The notes under the pieces: generated by a model
Seen by the model: the letters and a program-made list of their open reading frames with translations, nothing else
Told to the model about the DNA's origin: nothing
The model's database searches: none
From: CAWKEY01 sp963848675
Lineage (GTDB): Bacteria > Pseudomonadota > Gammaproteobacteria > Methylococcales > Methylomonadaceae
DNA: 16,084 nucleotides
Direction: 5' to 3'
NCBI GenBank assembly: GCA_963848675.1
Contig: CAWKEY010000063.1
Span: forward strand, 1-16,084
In this document: positions 13,281 to 16,084 of the stretch, piece after piece
How positions within the stretch are numbered: position 1 is the first letter of the stretch
Layout of the letters: each line of letters starts with the position of its first letter
Made by a program: the position numbers and the translations under genes

Positions 13281-14362
13281 TTGCTGTGTATTATTGGGTT
13301 GAGGTTCTCCTTTGTGTTAGTAGGCGGATTGATCCAAACGGCGTTGGGCAAGCTGGGTGGCAAGGGGCACTTTCCTTTGAATCGCTTTGGATTGGCGAGA
13401 AAAGCAGTCTCCAGGATTTTGGCGCGTGCTTGGTATACCGTAGTGGCTTGGCCGAAGTGGACGGTGGCCGGGGTCATGTAAGCGATGCCCGAGTGGCAAT
13501 GGGACTGGTTGTACCACGGGAAAAACCGTTGGCAATGGCTGCGGGCATCCTCAATGCATCCGAAGCGGACTGGGAAATCAGGCCGATACTTCAGGGTTTT
13601 GAACTGGGCCTCGGAATAGGGGTTGTCATCGGAGACATAGGGTCGGCTATGGGTCTTGGCGACATCCAGATCGACCAGCAAGGCGGCCACCGGCTTGCTG
13701 CGCATGCTGGAACCGCGATCAGCATGCAGTGTTAGCGTGTTCGGCGGGATGTTGTGCTTGGCCACCGTCTCGGCGATCAACTGCTCGGCCAGTTCGGCGG
13801 TTTCCCGCGGAGCGACCATCCAGCCGACGACATAGCGGCTGAAAATATCCAGGATCACATACAGGTGGAAACAGGTCCATTTGGCCGGGCCTTTGAGTTT
13901 CGTGATATCCCAGCTCCAGACCTGGTTGGGCGCGGTGGCCAGGAGTTCCGGTTTGGTGTAGACCGGGTGCATCCGCTGGCGCCTGCGCTCCACCGACTGG
14001 CCGTTCGCCTCCAGAGCGCGGTACAGGGTGCGCACCGAGCCGATGTAGCGCCCCTCGTCCAGCAGGGTGGCATAGACAAAATACGGCGAGCAGTCGGCGA
14101 AGCGTTCGCTGTTGAGCACCGCCAGCAGTTGCTGCCGCTCATCAGCTGAGAAAGCCAGCGGGGCAGGCGGACGGGGCGCCAACGCTGCCGTCGCGGGCAG
14201 CAAGAGACGCCGGCGGGCATCCTCGCGATAGACCGAACTGCGGCTCAGGTTCAGGGCGGCGCAGGCCGGAGCCAAGCCGACCTCCGGTGCCAACTGGTTG
14301 AGGGCTTGCATCAGCAGCTCTCGCTCGGCGTCTCGTCCGTCGGTAACCCGAGCAAGGCGCAA
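13277..14362 (-). CDS. IS3-family transposase OrfB
   Basis: A 361-residue catalytic part of an IS3-type transposase, normally made as an OrfAB fusion. An N-terminal HTH-21-like region (LNLSRSSVYRE; ADERQQLLAVLNSERFADCS) precedes the integrase core with Asp152 (WSWDITKLKG), Asp215 (TLHADRGSSM) and Glu251 (NPYSEAQFKTLKY), a DD-35-E arrangement. C-terminal conserved YNQSHCHSGIAYMTPATVH follows. The nominal start is TTG at 14362, lying just after the A8 slip site and inside orfA. Independent initiation is unlikely and the frame is best reached by -1 frameshifting from orfA. Base composition is clearly higher in GC than its neighbours, suggesting recent arrival. Confidence 0.92.
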   Translation of the reverse strand: MRLARVTDGRDAERELLMQALNQLAPEVGLAPACAALNLSRSSVYREDARRRLLLPATAALAPRPPAPLAFSADERQQLLAVLNSERFADCSPYFVYATLLDEGRYIGSVRTLYRALEANGQSVERRRQRMHPVYTKPELLATAPNQVWSWDITKLKGPAKWTCFHLYVILDIFSRYVVGWMVAPRETAELAEQLIAETVAKHNIPPNTLTLHADRGSSMRSKPVAALLVDLDVAKTHSRPYVSDDNPYSEAQFKTLKYRPDFPVRFGCIEDARSHCQRFFPWYNQSHCHSGIAYMTPATVHFGQATTVYQARAKILETAFLANPKRFKGKCPLPPSLPNAVWINPPTNTKENLNPIIHSN

Positions 14363-14799
14363 AGTTTTTTTTGGACATCAATGATGGCATTGGCCTGGGC
14401 CAGTTTGCGGCGCAGGCGGTCATTTTCCTGGGTGAGTTGGAGCACACGGCGATCCTCGGCCTGTGCGGGATCGGCCTTGCGTCCGCGCTTTTGCGGCGCC
14501 AACGCGGCACGCTCATCGGCAGCACGCTGCCTGCGCCAAGTGGTCAGGTGTGAGGAGTAAATCCCTTCTTTGCGCAACAGGGCTCCAATCTCACCCGGCT
14601 GAGTACAGCGATCAGCGGCATCCAGGATGCGGCGCTTGTCGTCGCTGGTAAATTGTCGGCGCCGGGCCGTGGCAACCACCTCCGGGTCGGGCCGCGCGCC
14701 GGAGGGCGCGTTTCCAGTCGCCCTGGGGGCGTCTTCCAACGCGCCCTCCGGCGCAGTTAACTGTGATGATTCCATTGTCTCTGCTTTCGATTTGTTCAT
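14311..14799 (-). CDS. IS3-family transposase OrfA (HTH protein)
   Basis: A 162-residue DNA-binding protein. Residues ~48-95 form the IS3 OrfA helix-turn-helix (RQFTSDDKRRILDAADRCTQ, IYSSHLTTWRRQR). Residues ~118-150 are a leucine-zipper-like coiled coil (LQLTQENDRLRRKLAQANAI). The N-terminal ~45 residues are Ala/Pro-rich and low in complexity. The ATG at 14799 has AAGGTAG upstream. It overlaps orfB, and the A8 run near its end allows a -1 shift to make the OrfAB transposase. Confidence 0.9.
   Translation of the reverse strand: MNKSKAETMESSQLTAPEGALEDAPRATGNAPSGARPDPEVVATARRRQFTSDDKRRILDAADRCTQPGEIGALLRKEGIYSSHLTTWRRQRAADERAALAPQKRGRKADPAQAEDRRVLQLTQENDRLRRKLAQANAIIDVQKKLCALLGLPTDETPSESC
14320..14372 (-). 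promoter_or_regulatory. Programmed -1 frameshift signal between orfA and orfB
   Basis: On the minus strand, eight A (complement of T at 14365-14372) lie in orfA as CA-A AAA AAA-C, a slippery A_AAA_AAA. Eight bases later a 9-bp stem (14356-14348 with 14328-14320, one T-G wobble) can form. A -1 shift enters the orfB frame directly. This is the usual IS3-family arrangement. Confidence 0.75.
14696..14754. repeat. Perfect 15-bp GC-rich inverted repeat inside the 5' part of orfA
   Basis: GCGCCGGAGGGCGCG (14696-14710) and its exact complement (14740-14754) are separated by 29 bases. They encode the Ala/Pro-rich N-terminus of OrfA. As RNA it would be a very stable stem 15-35 codons into the gene. 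Confidence 0.7.
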
Positions 14800-14838
14800 G
14801 ATTCTGATCTACCTTTATACTCTAATTTCCGAGGGGTA

Positions 14839-14862
14839 GGTGTCTCAGGTCATATTGGCACA
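14839..14862 (-). repeat. Right-coordinate terminal inverted repeat of the IS3 element
   Basis: Complement starts TGTGCCAATATGACCTGAGA; pairs imperfectly with 13235-13257. Confidence 0.65.
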
Positions 14863-15999
14863 GGGGGCGAGCAGCATTGGCAGCAGCATTGGCCGGAAAT
14901 CGAAGCAAAGTTAAGAACAGGCACCTACATTCCAACGCCGTTGAAGGGTATGAAAATAGCCAAAGCAAACGGAGGGGAAAGGCTGTTGGGAATTCCTACG
15001 GTGCAAGACCGTATTATTCAACAGGCGGTGCAACAAATCGTAACGGATAAATTCGATAGAGGGTTTAGTCCGCACAGTTACGGCTACCGAGCCGGACACA
15101 GTGCGCAGCAGGCTGTGTTGATGGCTCGAAACTATGTTCGGGAGGGGAAAAGCTGGGTAGTCGATATAGACATCAGCGCGTTCTTTGATGAAGTCAATCA
15201 TGACATATTGCTGCATCAAATCAGTCAGAAAATCGAAGACAAACAGGTTTTGGATTTGATTAGACGCTATTTGAAAACAGGCATCATGATAGATGGCAAA
15301 GTCGAGCGCCGTGAAAAAGGGACCCCACAGGGTAGCCCACTCAGCCCATTACTGGCGAACATCTATCTGGATCAACTGGACAAAGAACTGGAAAAGCGAG
15401 AACTCAGTTTCTGCCGCTACGCAGATGATATAACCATCTACGTCAGCAGCGAACGCAGCGCCAAAAGGGTCTTGGAAAGTCTGACAGCATGGATAGCAAA
15501 GCATTTAAAACTTAGCGTTAATCAAGATAAAAGTGGAACAGGCCGGCCGTGGGAGCGGCAGTTTCTAAGTTTTCAGATCACCGAAGACGGCGAAATCGCT
15601 ATTGCCCCAAAAGCTATCCAGGGTTACAAAGCTAACGTTCGTAGTCTCTGGAATGCAAGGCAAAGTTTGACCAGCAAACAGCTGGTTGAGCAATGGCGGG
15701 AATACAGCATCGGCTGGTGGAACTACTTCAAACTGGCAAGCAAGCGTTGGAATATCGAACAACTTGCTGGTTGGACACGCCGCCACATGCGTAAATGTTT
15801 CTGGCAGCGCTGGCATAACAAGAAAGGGCGACTTAACGCCTTGCGCAGATTAGGGGCAAAACCACATCATCTAAAAGTGGCGAGCAGCTCACGCGGCGCA
15901 TGGCGAATAGCGAGTAGCCCGGTTCTACATACCGTCCTGAGCAATGCCACGTTAAGACGCTATGGATTATATGCACCATCGGAACTCTCGACAGCATAA
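14863..15999 (+). CDS. ltrA: Group II intron RT/maturase, N-terminally truncated
   Basis: The frame is open across the IS3 border. Recognisable RT sequence starts within the first codons (HWPEIEAKLRTGTYIPTPLK), so roughly the first 60-90 residues of a normal protein are lost. First available starts are TTG 14941 and ATG 14950, neither with an obvious native context. RT blocks follow: GERLLGIPTVQDRIIQQAV, FSPHSYGYRAGHSAQQAV, WVVDIDISAFFDEVNH, EKGTPQGSPLSPLLANIYLD and catalytic YADD (15418-15429). Then come the maturase domain (GWWNYFKLASKRWNIEQLAG) and a C-terminus LRRYGLYAPSELSTA. The GIPTVQDRIIQQAV wording and the following domain V fit bacterial class C introns, which insert near transcription terminators. 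It is a different lineage from the intron at 2764-4631. Likely inactive. Confidence 0.88.
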   Translation, partial: GGEQHWQQHWPEIEAKLRTGTYIPTPLKGMKIAKANGGERLLGIPTVQDRIIQQAVQQIVTDKFDRGFSPHSYGYRAGHSAQQAVLMARNYVREGKSWVVDIDISAFFDEVNHDILLHQISQKIEDKQVLDLIRRYLKTGIMIDGKVERREKGTPQGSPLSPLLANIYLDQLDKELEKRELSFCRYADDITIYVSSERSAKRVLESLTAWIAKHLKLSVNQDKSGTGRPWERQFLSFQITEDGEIAIAPKAIQGYKANVRSLWNARQSLTSKQLVEQWREYSIGWWNYFKLASKRWNIEQLAGWTRRHMRKCFWQRWHNKKGRLNALRRLGAKPHHLKVASSSRGAWRIASSPVLHTVLSNATLRRYGLYAPSELSTA

Positions 16000-16012
16000 G
16001 CTGCCGGATTCA

Positions 16013-16084
16013 ACCGCCGTTGCGGAAAACCGCATTACCGGTGGTGTGGGAGAGGTGACGGGCGCAATCCCGTTACCCCGACCC
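16013..16084 (+). ncRNA. Class C-like intron domain V and partial domain VI
   Basis: 16013-16045 folds as a two-part hairpin: ACCGCCG pairs with CGGTGGT (one G-T wobble), then TGCGG / CCGCA closing an AAAA loop, with unpaired bases between the parts. It contains CGC at the triad position, as in class C introns. Domain VI follows with a 9-bp stem GGTGACGGG / CCCGTTACC (16055-16078). The window ends before the intron's 3' end. Confidence 0.75.

Larger units (their letters stand above)
13235..14862 (-). mobile_element. IS3-family insertion sequence
   Basis: A 1628-base GC-rich element with orfA and orfB on the minus strand. Imperfect terminal inverted repeats start TGTGTCAAT at 13235 and TGTGCCAAT (complement, from 14862), both leading to TGAGACACC with small length differences. 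Outer bases (GAA left, GGG right) give no 3-4 bp target duplication. The left flank is a truncated integrase and the right flank a truncated group II intron. Confidence 0.85.
14863..16084 (+). mobile_element. Class C-like group II intron, 5'-truncated, running off the window
   Basis: Contains most of an intron-encoded RT followed by domains V and VI. The 5' ribozyme part (domains I-III) and the first part of the RT are missing, replaced by the IS3-family element. The 3' intron end and its downstream exon lie beyond 16084. Without domain I it cannot splice. Confidence 0.8.

Noticed and set aside
13243..14853. IS3 tips placed at TGAGACACC (13249 / 14847)
   Set aside because: Similarity extends outward to TGTGYCAAT at 13235 and 14862, which also matches the point where integrase similarity ends.

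Overview
The window looks like a mobile-element-dense stretch of a gammaproteobacterial chromosome or plasmid. The few host genes are a His-rich SmbP-like periplasmic protein, a CsbD-like protein, a DUF533/YebE-like protein and part of a cyclic beta-1,2-glucan synthase-type GH94 protein. Together with the mid-range base composition they would fit a methanotroph of the Methylococcales. That assignment is inference from gene content only, because there is no rRNA or core marker here. No tRNA, rRNA or CRISPR array was seen.

Layout. 76-1200: intact IS630-family transposase. 1417-1994 (minus): csbD-like then smbP-like, probably one operon, closed by a hairpin terminator at 1362-1387. 2165-6172 (minus): 3'-terminal part of a glucan synthase/phosphorylase gene, split by a group II intron (2764-4631) that carries its own reverse transcriptase/maturase. 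The two exons join in frame when the intron is removed, but the gene's 5' part is missing, cut at about 6172 by the left end of an IS6-family remnant (6173-6329). 6330-8751: a complete Tn5-like IS4-family element with 20-bp inverted ends. Its transposase carries a DruA-type (DUF4338) domain at the N-terminus and appears to need a -1 frameshift at A_AAA_AAG to add its conserved C-terminus. 8752-9438 (minus): DUF533 gene whose stop codon lies on the element border. 9696-10111: IS701-family remnant, cut by a complete IS21-type element (10112-12531, istA/istB) with duplicated binding-site-like repeats at both ends. 12588-13234: tyrosine recombinase lacking its catalytic C-terminus, cut by a GC-rich IS3-family element (13235-14862, orfA/orfB with an A8 frameshift site). 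14863-16084: 5'-truncated class C-like group II intron with RT and domains V/VI, running off the window.

The genes do not form a pathway. The story is successive insertion and deletion: at least eight mobile lineages are packed together, and at most junctions the two flanks do not belong to the same interrupted gene and no target duplication can be seen. The most unusual items are the DruA-domain/Tn5-transposase fusion with its candidate programmed frameshift, and the in-frame intron in the GH94 gene whose domain V has a change opposite the catalytic triad.
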